34,070 bases of DNA from Bacilli bacterium (GTDB taxonomy: Bacteria; Bacillota; Bacilli; Paenibacillales; NBRC-103111). The stretch's first letter is position 1. Each line of letters opens with the position of its first letter. The stretch is taken from the NCBI GenBank assembly GCA_028287395.1, contig JAQBPR010000091.1, forward strand, positions 1-34,070, written 5' to 3'. The notes below the pieces were generated by a model. The model was not told the origin of the DNA and ran no database searches. It saw nothing but the letters and a program-made list of their open reading frames with translations. Of this stretch, positions 23,965 through 31,849 are shown piece by piece. Both the position numbers and the translations under genes were made by a program.

Positions 23965-25248
23965 TTATGGGGTAAGTTCAAATGAGGAAGCACTTGGATC
24001 CACACGACCAAGAAATTTCCAAAACGATCCCCCAAACAAATTTCCTACATCACGACGTATTTCCTCTTCACTGATTTTCCAGCCTGTATTGAAAAGATCA
24101 CTATACTTTTCAATTAATATTTTCGCAGCAATAGAACGAAAATGATCCCATTTATACAGGAGCTGATCCAGTACCCGGCAATCGGAATGCTGAGGTGTTA
24201 CACTGGAACCAAGCATTTCAAAACGCATGCGCGTCATTTCTTCTATCATACTCGGATTATTCAAAAACCACCAACATCCGAAGATATGTAAATTGCGGAA
24301 TTTACGGGCTGCAACGGTCAATTCAAATTGATTCTCGCGAGAAAGCATCGTGCACATGAACTTATTGTCCGGATTTATTCTGCAAATATTTTCAACCGCT
24401 GCAACATCTGCTCTCCCTACACCATCTCCCGATTGACCTAATGCAGGATTCACAGCTCTTTTAACACCGATCATCAAAGCAAACGGAATATCCACTTCTC
24501 TAGCGAGCGGAAGAATACATTGATCGATAATCTGCGCACGTACAGAATCTTCAGGATATGCAAAGCTCGGTGGCAATGAAACAGCCATATACAATGGATT
24601 CATTTTGACGATCCAATATTTCAAGAAACTGCGAATCCCTTGGATTGTTTTTTCTGTGATCTCCTTGTCTACGGCAAAGCCCCATTCGTTCAGTTTTTCC
24701 CAAACAGTGCTCCATTCGTTGAGAAGCGGATCGATCCGCAACGCGGTATGAAATCGCATATCCAGGTGATTCAATTTTTCCCATGCTTCTCGTTCCTTGT
24801 CTACAAAAGGATCATTTGTCATGCAAACCGTCGAAACGTTAGCTAATTTTAAGATTAAATCAATATAATCCGCTACAGAAGTTTGGGCAAAATAGTCACG
24901 ATAAGCGTTCAAATCCCGTGAGCTAACATCAAGTCCCAGTCGTCCCAATACCGTCAGTACACCTCGGCAAGCTTCACTATAAGGAGAGTTATCGATAAAC
25001 AACGTTTGCCACACTAGATCAGCCTGCTGCCTTTTTGACATTTTCCAAAATGCCTCATAGGGTAAATCCGTCTGAAAACGAAACATTTCCGCCACTAAAT
25101 AATGATACGTTAATAATTCGTCAATCCCCCATAATAAAATATCTCCAAAATCCTCAGAGAAAAGGTGTGTATGAATATCTGATATTGACCCGTTGGTTAC
25201 ATGATCGAGGATGATGGCTTGTAAATTTTCTTTAGTTTGGATATGCAT
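23965..25248 (-). CDS. Uronate isomerase, BH0493 type (glucuronate/galacturonate isomerase family)
   Basis: A 427-residue amidohydrolase-superfamily protein that closely resembles Bacillus halodurans BH0493, a divergent uronate isomerase of the same length. Visible marks are the metal-binding HTH at His26-His28 (DIHTHLF), LLWGIDELLTYHYLVAE, SEACRGVLT, YMAVSLPP, FGCWWFLNNP and PQHSDCRVLDQLLYKW. The reaction is interconversion of D-glucuronate and D-fructuronate (or D-galacturonate and D-tagaturonate). AAGGGGG lies shortly before the ATG. It is the first gene of the four-gene operon (14 bases before the LarA-like gene), divergent from an AraC-type regulator. The BH0493 likeness rests on recalled sequence, not on a search. 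Confidence 0.9.
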   Translation of the reverse strand: MHIQTKENLQAIILDHVTNGSISDIHTHLFSEDFGDILLWGIDELLTYHYLVAEMFRFQTDLPYEAFWKMSKRQQADLVWQTLFIDNSPYSEACRGVLTVLGRLGLDVSSRDLNAYRDYFAQTSVADYIDLILKLANVSTVCMTNDPFVDKEREAWEKLNHLDMRFHTALRIDPLLNEWSTVWEKLNEWGFAVDKEITEKTIQGIRSFLKYWIVKMNPLYMAVSLPPSFAYPEDSVRAQIIDQCILPLAREVDIPFALMIGVKRAVNPALGQSGDGVGRADVAAVENICRINPDNKFMCTMLSRENQFELTVAARKFRNLHIFGCWWFLNNPSMIEEMTRMRFEMLGSSVTPQHSDCRVLDQLLYKWDHFRSIAAKILIEKYSDLFNTGWKISEEEIRRDVGNLFGGSFWKFLGRVDPSASSFELTP

Positions 25249-25406
25249 TTCAATTCCCCCTTTCTTAACTTATTATCTCCATCATATAGCAAGAAATCTC
25301 TATATTCTCTGCTTAATTTGCGAATTTAGCTAAAAACTGTGCATATCTTGCTTTAATAAATAGATTTAATTTGTTAAAATAAAGAGGAGTAGAGGGGGAT
25401 GACTCC

Positions 25407-26255
25407 ATGGGTGAAACAATTACATTGAATTACGGTACCGAGGAAGGTATTTTTCATATGCAGCATGTGAATCGGACGGAGCCCTTTGAACGGACCCCTC
25501 ATTATCATGGCACCTATGAAATCTATTATTTGCTCTCCGGACAGAGAGGCTTTTTTCTCAAAGATCGTTCATATCTCATCGCTGCGGGTGATATTTTGTT
25601 CATAAACAAGCATGCGATGCACAATACAACGGTTGTTGGTTCACCAAGTCATGAACGGATTGTGATCAATTTCAGCGACCTTTTAATCAATCCAAACGAT
25701 CCTTTATTTCATCCTGCTCTGTTCTCCGCATTTCAACATCCTACAGGTTTATTCCGTTTAAAGCTGCGGGAACAAATTTTTGTACAATCCATCCTCAATA
25801 AATTGGCTCGCGAGCTTCAAGAAAAAACATCCGGATACGAAACCTACATTAAATTGCTTGTTGTGGAGCTGCTTCTTTTTGCTAGCCGGTACAGTGAACG
25901 AAATGAAATGCCCATTGGCGAGCAGATGAATCCTCAGCATAAAAAAATATCGGATATCGTCCGTTTTATTAACCTTAATTACCAAGAGACCCTATCTTTA
26001 AGCTTTTTATCCAAACAATTTTTTATAAGTCCGTACTATTTAAGCAGAGCCTTTAAAGAAGTGACTGGATTTACATTTATCGAGTATTTAAATACGACGC
26101 GAATTCGCGAAGCCCAAACCATGCTCAAAGCATCCAACCGCAAAATCATTGAAATTGCTGGCGCAGTCGGTATAGACAACGTTTCCCATTTTGGTCGAAC
26201 GTTTAGAAATCTAACGGGAATGACACCTGTGCAGTATCGAAAAATGAAAATATAG
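25407..26255 (+). CDS. AraC-family regulator with cupin sensor domain
   Basis: A 282-residue regulator: an N-terminal cupin sugar-sensing domain (HYHGTYEIYYLLSGQRGFFL, GDILFINKHAMHNT) and a C-terminal double HTH (LSFLSKQFFISPYYLSRAFK... and IIEIAGAVGIDNVSHFGRTF... MTPVQYR). It is divergent from the uronate isomerase operon across a 158-base gap and very likely controls it in response to a uronate or sugar acid; this is inferred from position. The ATG at 25407 follows AGAGGGGG by about ten bases. Its stop is two bases from the stop of the convergent phosphoesterase gene. Confidence 0.92.
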   Translation: MGETITLNYGTEEGIFHMQHVNRTEPFERTPHYHGTYEIYYLLSGQRGFFLKDRSYLIAAGDILFINKHAMHNTTVVGSPSHERIVINFSDLLINPNDPLFHPALFSAFQHPTGLFRLKLREQIFVQSILNKLARELQEKTSGYETYIKLLVVELLLFASRYSERNEMPIGEQMNPQHKKISDIVRFINLNYQETLSLSFLSKQFFISPYYLSRAFKEVTGFTFIEYLNTTRIREAQTMLKASNRKIIEIAGAVGIDNVSHFGRTFRNLTGMTPVQYRKMKI

Positions 26256-26257
26256 AG

Positions 26258-27403
26258 TTAGCCTTTAAAATGGATGATCAGTTCAATGATCTCGGATCTG
26301 CTTCCGAGACGAATCGGGGGACCCCAAGTTCCATAGCCTGAGGATACAATGACATGCAGATTATCCTTTTTCAAATAACCCCAATCTAATTCGAAAATTT
26401 TCCTCGTAAACAAAAAAAGCGGCGCCATTTGCCCTCGGTGTGTATGACCGGAAAGCATCACATCCAACCCATTGGAAGCGGCTTTGTCTAAATGATAGGG
26501 CTGGTGATCCATCAAAATCAGTGGATATGCTTTATCGATGCCTTCCAGCAAAGCTTCAAGCTCCATTCGCCCATCCGCACCAAAACGACTAACGGAAAGG
26601 TCTTTTCTGCCCACCACATAAAAGCTGTCGGCAATTTTCACTGACTTGTCCAACAGCACTTCAACGCCGCTAAGCTTCATTTGTTGAACAAACTCAGGAA
26701 TATGACCGCCAATGTATTCATGATTGCCAAGGATTGCGTATTTACCCAAGGGGGCTTGCAATTGTTTCATTACATCCGCCATTTGATGGCGAATATAAGG
26801 CTTTATATCATCATCGATAATGTCACCCGGCAGTAAAATAAGATCGGGTTTAAGCAAGTTAATCCGCTCTACTAATCGTTGGAGATGCTTATTCCCCACA
26901 ATCGCTCCCAAATGAAGATCTGAGGCCATAGCAATACGCAGCTGCTTTATCTCACCTGCTGCTTTGGGAATGGTTATTTCATATTTGCGGATGATCGGAT
27001 TCCAAGCGTTCCACGAACCACGCGCAAAAATGATCAGTAAAATAAACCCTACTATACTTCCCAGTAGCGGAATATAGGTAGAGGATGGTACGGATGACAA
27101 ATGCATAATCCATGCTGCAAGATCTGCGAAAGGCAACAACACAAACCCATAAAGCATGACTGCAATCCAATAGGAACCGATGATCTTTAAAAAGTCAGTG
27201 ATAAAAATAGGCATAAAACGGGTGCTTAACCGAGAAATCACATACGAAAAAGCAACCAACCAAAATATAGTCCAATAAATGACGATATGTTTTAGGTTAA
27301 ATAGGTTGTTAAGCAAGACATAACCATGCCAGCCTACATAATAATTCAAGGATATAAAAATCAATAGGATTGCAAATATAATCACAACAATGCGGGGTTT
27401 CAT
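26258..27403 (-). CDS. Membrane-bound metallophosphoesterase
   Basis: A 381-residue protein with several N-terminal membrane helices (within about residues 4-128) followed by a calcineurin-like phosphoesterase domain. Metal-site motifs are complete: DLHLG at 162-166, GDIIDD with Asp194, GNHEY at 226-230 and GHTHRGQ near 320. The family includes YkuE/YpbG-like enzymes; some members of this group act on UDP-diacylglucosamine-like or other phosphoesters, and the true substrate here is unknown. AAGGAG is ten bases before the ATG. It converges on the AraC gene with only two bases between stops. Confidence 0.9.
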   Translation of the reverse strand: MKPRIVVIIFAILLIFISLNYYVGWHGYVLLNNLFNLKHIVIYWTIFWLVAFSYVISRLSTRFMPIFITDFLKIIGSYWIAVMLYGFVLLPFADLAAWIMHLSSVPSSTYIPLLGSIVGFILLIIFARGSWNAWNPIIRKYEITIPKAAGEIKQLRIAMASDLHLGAIVGNKHLQRLVERINLLKPDLILLPGDIIDDDIKPYIRHQMADVMKQLQAPLGKYAILGNHEYIGGHIPEFVQQMKLSGVEVLLDKSVKIADSFYVVGRKDLSVSRFGADGRMELEALLEGIDKAYPLILMDHQPYHLDKAASNGLDVMLSGHTHRGQMAPLFLFTRKIFELDWGYLKKDNLHVIVSSGYGTWGPPIRLGSRSEIIELIIHFKG

Positions 27404-27433
27404 CCAGCAACGCTCCTTTTTTAAACCATCATT

Positions 27434-27622
27434 CTATTTACAAAAGAGCTGAGCCAGCAGTTCGTAAGAGCCCACAATCATCCGTTTACGGTTTTCGCGA
27501 ATGCGGATCAAATCGTATTCCGTATAGTTATACTGCTGAGCCTCTTCATCAGTATCCGCACAGATGACAATGATGCATATGTTTATGCGAGGTTCATTTC
27601 CTAAAGGTCCTGGCAAGCTCAT
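27434..27622 (-). pseudogene. Luciferase-like monooxygenase (LLM) C-terminal remnant
   Basis: The 62 residues contain INICIIVICADTDEEAQ, a segment found in the last third of FMN-dependent luciferase-like monooxygenases (about 330 residues), followed by divergent sequence with matches to the usual IRIRENRKRM-like region. The N-terminal two-thirds and the C-terminal end are missing, and the upstream DNA belongs to another gene. I read it as a decayed fragment. A small peptide could be translated from the ATG at 27622, but the ribosome binding site is poor. Confidence 0.6.
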
Positions 27623-27640
27623 ATTTGCTTTTTTCCATGC

Positions 27641-27907
27641 TTAATTCTCTAATGTTTCTTTGGCAGCATTGACCAACAAATCAAAGTACTCGTCATGCTC
27701 ATCCAACAACTCTTCAACCGCAAATATTTCTTCCTCACTCCCGGAAGTCTGAAGAAAATGCAGCCCATAGCTCCACTCTTTTCCATTCTTACTGTGTAAA
27801 GTGATTTCATAAGGTTCTTTATGATTCTCGACTCGGAATTCTACACTTCCAACATATCCACTCTCTTTAGAGTGCTGCATTTTCGCTTGATCAATCGTTA
27901 TTTTCAG
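27641..27907 (-). CDS. Small conserved-looking cytoplasmic protein of unknown function
   Basis: About 88 residues, acidic at the end (AVEELLDEHDEYFDLLVNA), with a beta-rich middle (GSVEFRVENHKEPYEITLHS, GKEWSYGLHFL). No signal peptide or membrane helix. I do not recognise the family. The start is odd: GGAGGG lies six bases before a CTG (27907) that opens KITIDQAKMQ, while the only upstream option, TTG at 27928, includes the ribosome binding site in the gene. I prefer the CTG, a rare start. It lies 68 bases downstream of hrpB on the same strand and could be co-transcribed with it. Confidence 0.65.
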   Translation of the reverse strand: MKITIDQAKMQHSKESGYVGSVEFRVENHKEPYEITLHSKNGKEWSYGLHFLQTSGSEEEIFAVEELLDEHDEYFDLLVNAAKETLEN

Positions 27908-27975
27908 GTAAATCCCTCCGTTTGCCAAATTTGAAGCTTTCTATAATTTATCATAAATAGGGTTACAAATAAAAT

Positions 27976-30486
27976 TCATCTTGGTTTTGTTCGATTTGTC
28001 GGTTGCGCGTGAAGTGGATTATCCGGCCAGTAGTGCTTGGGATAACGGCCCTTCAGATCTTTTTTCACTTCAAAATAAGTCTCTCGCCAAAAGCTGGCCA
28101 AATCTCGAGTAACCTGAACGGGGCGTTGTGACGGTGATAAAAGCTGTAACGTTAACGCTACAAGTCCATGTGCAATTCGCGGTGTATCTTCAAGTCCAAA
28201 CATCTCCTGTAAGCGAACAGATAGAATAGGACTTCTGGGATCGCTATAATCAATCGGAATGTGGGAACCGCTTGGCACCAGAATATGAGTGGGTGCATGC
28301 TCATCTAAATCTCTCCGCTGCTCCCAAGTTAACCCCATTTGCATAATTTCTGCTAGCTTCAATCGTTTCAAATCTTCGCGACTTTTCAGCCCATAAATAT
28401 GCGGAGCAAGCCAATGAGATAACGATGATTTTAAAACTTCATCGGAAACATCAGGCCAACCCGCTTCCGTTTTAAATAAAAATTGCAGCCGATATTGCAG
28501 CTGCCGCGCTGCGCGAGTCCATGGCAAAATCTCTAAGCCTTCCTCAGAAATCCCTTGGAGGAGGGCCGCAAGCATTTCATCTGGATTTGGTTTTAAAAGC
28601 GGATCATCTTTAAGCACGATAGCTCTCAAACGAACTCGCTTTCTTGCTCTTACGGATTGCATTGTTTTATCCCAATGAATCGATGTTTCCGTTTCGATCT
28701 GATCCTTGAAATGCTTTTCTAGATCAACCCATTCAATGGCTGCAGCAAGAAATATACGGCTTTCTATTCCTTTATCATCCAACTCAGCAGCAACCAAGTA
28801 ATCCGCATTAGAAAGCGGCTGAGTTTCTGCTATAAACGCTCCACGTCCATTGCTTAAGAGGTAACGACCTGAAGCTCTTCGCTCCGCAATTCGATCTGGA
28901 TAAGCAAACGCGAGCAATAGTCCGCAACGCTCCAAATCACCTTTTTCACGCAATGGAATGCCAAGTATCTTCTTCCAATGCGTACTCTCTAAAACAATCT
29001 GGCGACAAACGGGAAAATTTAAGCTGTATCCCATAAAGCCATCTATACTATCGCCTTCCTTTGCGTAACGTTGAAGCACCTCAAGACGAAGTCTAAGATC
29101 TATGTTGGGATTACTTTGTTCTTTTAGAAAAATATCTCTTTCGCTTAGAATCGCCGCTAAATCGCATGCTTGTCCGCCTAATCCAAGTGAGGCCGCTTTA
29201 ATAACCATATGCGCCAAACGTGGATGAAGGCCGACTTCAACCATCCGCCTGCCATGTGCAGTAATTTTTCCCGCTTCGTTTAACGCATCTAGTTGACCCA
29301 GCAATTCGCGAGCTTGCTGAAACGCACCTGCGGGTGGTAAATCAAGCCACTGAAGCTCCTGTGGCTCTGTTACGCCCCAAGCTGCTAACTCTAGCGTCAG
29401 CGGAGCCAGATCTGCCACAACAATTTCAGGCACACCTTGCAGCGCTAGATTTCGGTTGTCCTGCTCGGTCCATAGTCGATAGCATTTTCCAGGTCCTAAA
29501 CGTCCTGCGCGACCTCGTCTTTGATCTGCAGAACTCTTGGATACGGAAACAGTCTCCAATCGAGTCATGCCTGTTCGCGGCGAGAAACGCGGCACTCGCA
29601 TTAATCCGCTATCTATAACAACCTGAACTCCTGCGACAGTTAAACTTGTCTCAGCGATTGAAGTCGTCAACACAATTTTACGTTGTCCCGACACACTTGG
29701 AGCAATCGCTCGATCTTGTGCTTCTTGAGGCAACGTTCCATGAAGCGGGTTAATTCGTACATTACGCCCCAACGGGTGTGCAGCAAGCAGCGATTCTAAC
29801 CGCTTAATTTCACCGACACCCGGAAGAAAAACCATGATATCGCCCGAATCATTTTCCAATGCGGTAAGAATCGTTTTTACAACAATAGGTTCAATCCGAC
29901 CATCCACTTTATGATTGAGATAACAAGTTTCCACTGGAAATGCTTTACCCTCACTGACAATAATCGGCGCATCCTGTAAAAGCTTTGCAATAGGCTCCGC
30001 ATCAAGCGTAGCGGACATGATCAAAATCTTCAGATCCGCGCGAAAGATAGCCTGAGATTGCAGACATAAAGCAAGTCCGAGATCTGCATGAAGATTCCTT
30101 TCATGAAATTCATCAAAAATAATCAATCCAACCCCTTCTAATGTAGGGTCCGATTGCAAGAAGCGGGTAAGGATACCTTCTGTAATGACTTCAATCCGTG
30201 TGTTAGCGCCAATACATGTATCCAATCTAACCCGATATCCTACGGTTTCGCCTACTTGCTCATCCAGCAATGCTGCCATAAAGCGCGCGGCATTACGCGC
30301 AGCCAATCGACGTGGTTCTAACATAAGGATTCGCTGAGGTGACGGAAGCCAAGACTCATTCAATAGGGCAAGCGGGACGCGTGTTGTTTTCCCAGCACCC
30401 GGCGCGGCAGCTAAAACCACATTCGGATGAAATTTAAAAGCTTCCTTCAATGTAGGCAGGATCGTTTCGATAGGCAGAGTACTCAT
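27976..30486 (-). CDS. hrpB: ATP-dependent helicase HrpB
   Basis: A DEAH/RHA-type superfamily 2 helicase of 836 residues, the normal HrpB length. Walker A AAPGAGKTT is at 27-35, Walker B is the DEFH box at 125-128, followed by SAT, then motifs QRRGRAGRLGPGKCYRLW, a helicase-associated domain and the HrpB C-terminal region with GLTWEQRRDLDEHAPTHILVPSGS and RPVQVTRDLASFW. HrpB unwinds nucleic acid; its cell role is still poorly defined. AGAGGAG is seven bases before the ATG. It is 12 bases downstream of the CapA-like gene on the same strand, so both are likely in one transcript. Confidence 0.95.
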   Translation of the reverse strand: MSTLPIETILPTLKEAFKFHPNVVLAAAPGAGKTTRVPLALLNESWLPSPQRILMLEPRRLAARNAARFMAALLDEQVGETVGYRVRLDTCIGANTRIEVITEGILTRFLQSDPTLEGVGLIIFDEFHERNLHADLGLALCLQSQAIFRADLKILIMSATLDAEPIAKLLQDAPIIVSEGKAFPVETCYLNHKVDGRIEPIVVKTILTALENDSGDIMVFLPGVGEIKRLESLLAAHPLGRNVRINPLHGTLPQEAQDRAIAPSVSGQRKIVLTTSIAETSLTVAGVQVVIDSGLMRVPRFSPRTGMTRLETVSVSKSSADQRRGRAGRLGPGKCYRLWTEQDNRNLALQGVPEIVVADLAPLTLELAAWGVTEPQELQWLDLPPAGAFQQARELLGQLDALNEAGKITAHGRRMVEVGLHPRLAHMVIKAASLGLGGQACDLAAILSERDIFLKEQSNPNIDLRLRLEVLQRYAKEGDSIDGFMGYSLNFPVCRQIVLESTHWKKILGIPLREKGDLERCGLLLAFAYPDRIAERRASGRYLLSNGRGAFIAETQPLSNADYLVAAELDDKGIESRIFLAAAIEWVDLEKHFKDQIETETSIHWDKTMQSVRARKRVRLRAIVLKDDPLLKPNPDEMLAALLQGISEEGLEILPWTRAARQLQYRLQFLFKTEAGWPDVSDEVLKSSLSHWLAPHIYGLKSREDLKRLKLAEIMQMGLTWEQRRDLDEHAPTHILVPSGSHIPIDYSDPRSPILSVRLQEMFGLEDTPRIAHGLVALTLQLLSPSQRPVQVTRDLASFWRETYFEVKKDLKGRYPKHYWPDNPLHAQPTNRTKPR

Positions 30487-30498
30487 TGGAAACTCCTC

Positions 30499-31686
30499 TT
30501 ATTGTGATTCGAAATATTGCATTTCAGGTATGTACAAACTCATATGTGTTTTAATTTCATCTAAATACTGCGTTTTATTTTTCAAATATCGTTCATCCAT
30601 CTTATCCATCAGATAAATTTTAAATTGCTGATAATGTCCGCTACTCTCATAATACATATAGGTTGGGATCAAGGTTGGATTCGTCATGAGAATACTTTTC
30701 GTATTCCCATTAATTGTTTTAGTGATCGTTATCTCCCCAATCCCGCCTATTCTTTCAAGCGGCTGATCTTGAGCAGAAAGAAAATTACCCAACGAATACA
30801 TGACTAATGTTTTGTTGCCGTCGCTACGTTCAATCCAAGCAAACGGCTGAAGCACATGCGGATGTGTGCCGATAATAATATCTGCTCCCATTTCAGATAA
30901 AGCACGCGCAAGACGCGTTTGCTCCTTTGTAGGCAGCGTTTGGTTTTCGATGCCCCAATGTACGGAAACCACCACCACATCGGAATTTTTTTTGGCTGCG
31001 GCAATATCGATCTTCATTTGCTGTTCCTGAATAAGATTGACTAGAAAAGGCTTATCCTTCGGAACAGCAATCCCATTCGTGCCAAAAGTATAGGCAAGGA
31101 AGGCAAAAGTGATATCGTGCTTTGTGAGTGTACGAATCGTATCCCGATCTTGTTGCGATTTAAAAGCTCCTGTATAAGGCATTCCAATCTTATCCCAGTA
31201 AGCGAGTGCGCTTTGTATGCCCTTCTCTCCCCGATCCATGATATGGTTGTTCGCCATAGTAACCAAATTGACCCCAGCATATTGAAGTGCGTCACCCACC
31301 TCGTATGGACTATTAAAGGTTGGATATGAGGATAATCCAAGGTCTATCCCGCCAATATTGGATTCCTCATTAGCCACTACGATTTCAGGTACATGGAGAT
31401 CTCCCTTCACATCATCAAACATCGCTTTAAAATTATAGCTGCCATCACTTTGCAGTGCTTCTTCATAAACTCGATTGTGGACGAGTATATCTCCTATTGC
31501 TGCCAGTTTTACTCTTGTGAAAGTAGGAGTTGGCAAAACGGCTGATGGAAGAGGATTGCTCGTTTGTTCCACTTGTTTCATTTGATCCACTGTTGGTTGT
31601 TTTCGTTGTATATCTTGCCTGTTTTCTGCCATACAGCCACTTATAAGGATTAGTAATCCAAAACACAATAAAAAGCGGAATTTCAT
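30499..31686 (-). CDS. CapA/PgsA-family lipoprotein
   Basis: A 395-residue extracellular lipoprotein with lipobox ISGC (Cys18) and a calcineurin-like CapA domain: AIGDILVHNRVYE, NEESN, VTMANNHIMDRG, VVSVHWGIE and IIIGTHPHVLQP. In poly-gamma-glutamate systems PgsA/CapA takes part in polymer export, but capB/capC/capD are not beside it, so a stand-alone surface role (perhaps phosphoesterase-like) is more likely. GGGAG is eight bases before the ATG. An extended -10 promoter lies about 33 bases upstream of the start. hrpB follows 12 bases downstream. Confidence 0.9.
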   Translation of the reverse strand: MKFRFLLCFGLLILISGCMAENRQDIQRKQPTVDQMKQVEQTSNPLPSAVLPTPTFTRVKLAAIGDILVHNRVYEEALQSDGSYNFKAMFDDVKGDLHVPEIVVANEESNIGGIDLGLSSYPTFNSPYEVGDALQYAGVNLVTMANNHIMDRGEKGIQSALAYWDKIGMPYTGAFKSQQDRDTIRTLTKHDITFAFLAYTFGTNGIAVPKDKPFLVNLIQEQQMKIDIAAAKKNSDVVVVSVHWGIENQTLPTKEQTRLARALSEMGADIIIGTHPHVLQPFAWIERSDGNKTLVMYSLGNFLSAQDQPLERIGGIGEITITKTINGNTKSILMTNPTLIPTYMYYESSGHYQQFKIYLMDKMDERYLKNKTQYLDEIKTHMSLYIPEMQYFESQ

Positions 31687-31718
31687 CCCATTGTCTCCCT
31701 ATCTTAAATTCAGCTATC

Positions 31719-31727
31719 ATTATATCA
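31719..31727 (-). promoter_or_regulatory. Extended -10 promoter element of the CapA-like gene
   Basis: Minus-strand TGATATAAT fits an extended -10 (TGN-TATAAT), about 33 bases before the ATG. No good -35 was found, as is usual for extended -10 promoters. It would drive the CapA-like gene and hrpB. Confidence 0.5.
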
Positions 31728-31794
31728 CAAATACAATATTATCCAGTATAAAATCCTAGTATTACGCCTTTTGTCCAGAATGCTCCCTTAGAAT

Positions 31795-31829
31795 TAAAAA
31801 AAAGCCTGTTGAGAAATTCTCAACAAGCT
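31795..31829 (-). terminator. Rho-independent terminator of the stalk-domain lipoprotein gene
   Basis: Minus-strand 12-bp stem (AGCTTGTTGAGA, loop ATT, TCTCAACAGGCT; one G-U pair) followed by about eight T. It starts about 20 bases after the stop codon at 31850. Confidence 0.9.
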
Positions 31830-31849
31830 TAAGCGTTTTGGTTTATTTT

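Noticed and set aside
29334-29618. Plus-strand frame opposite hrpB
   Set aside because: Antisense to conserved helicase motifs, with no ribosome binding site.
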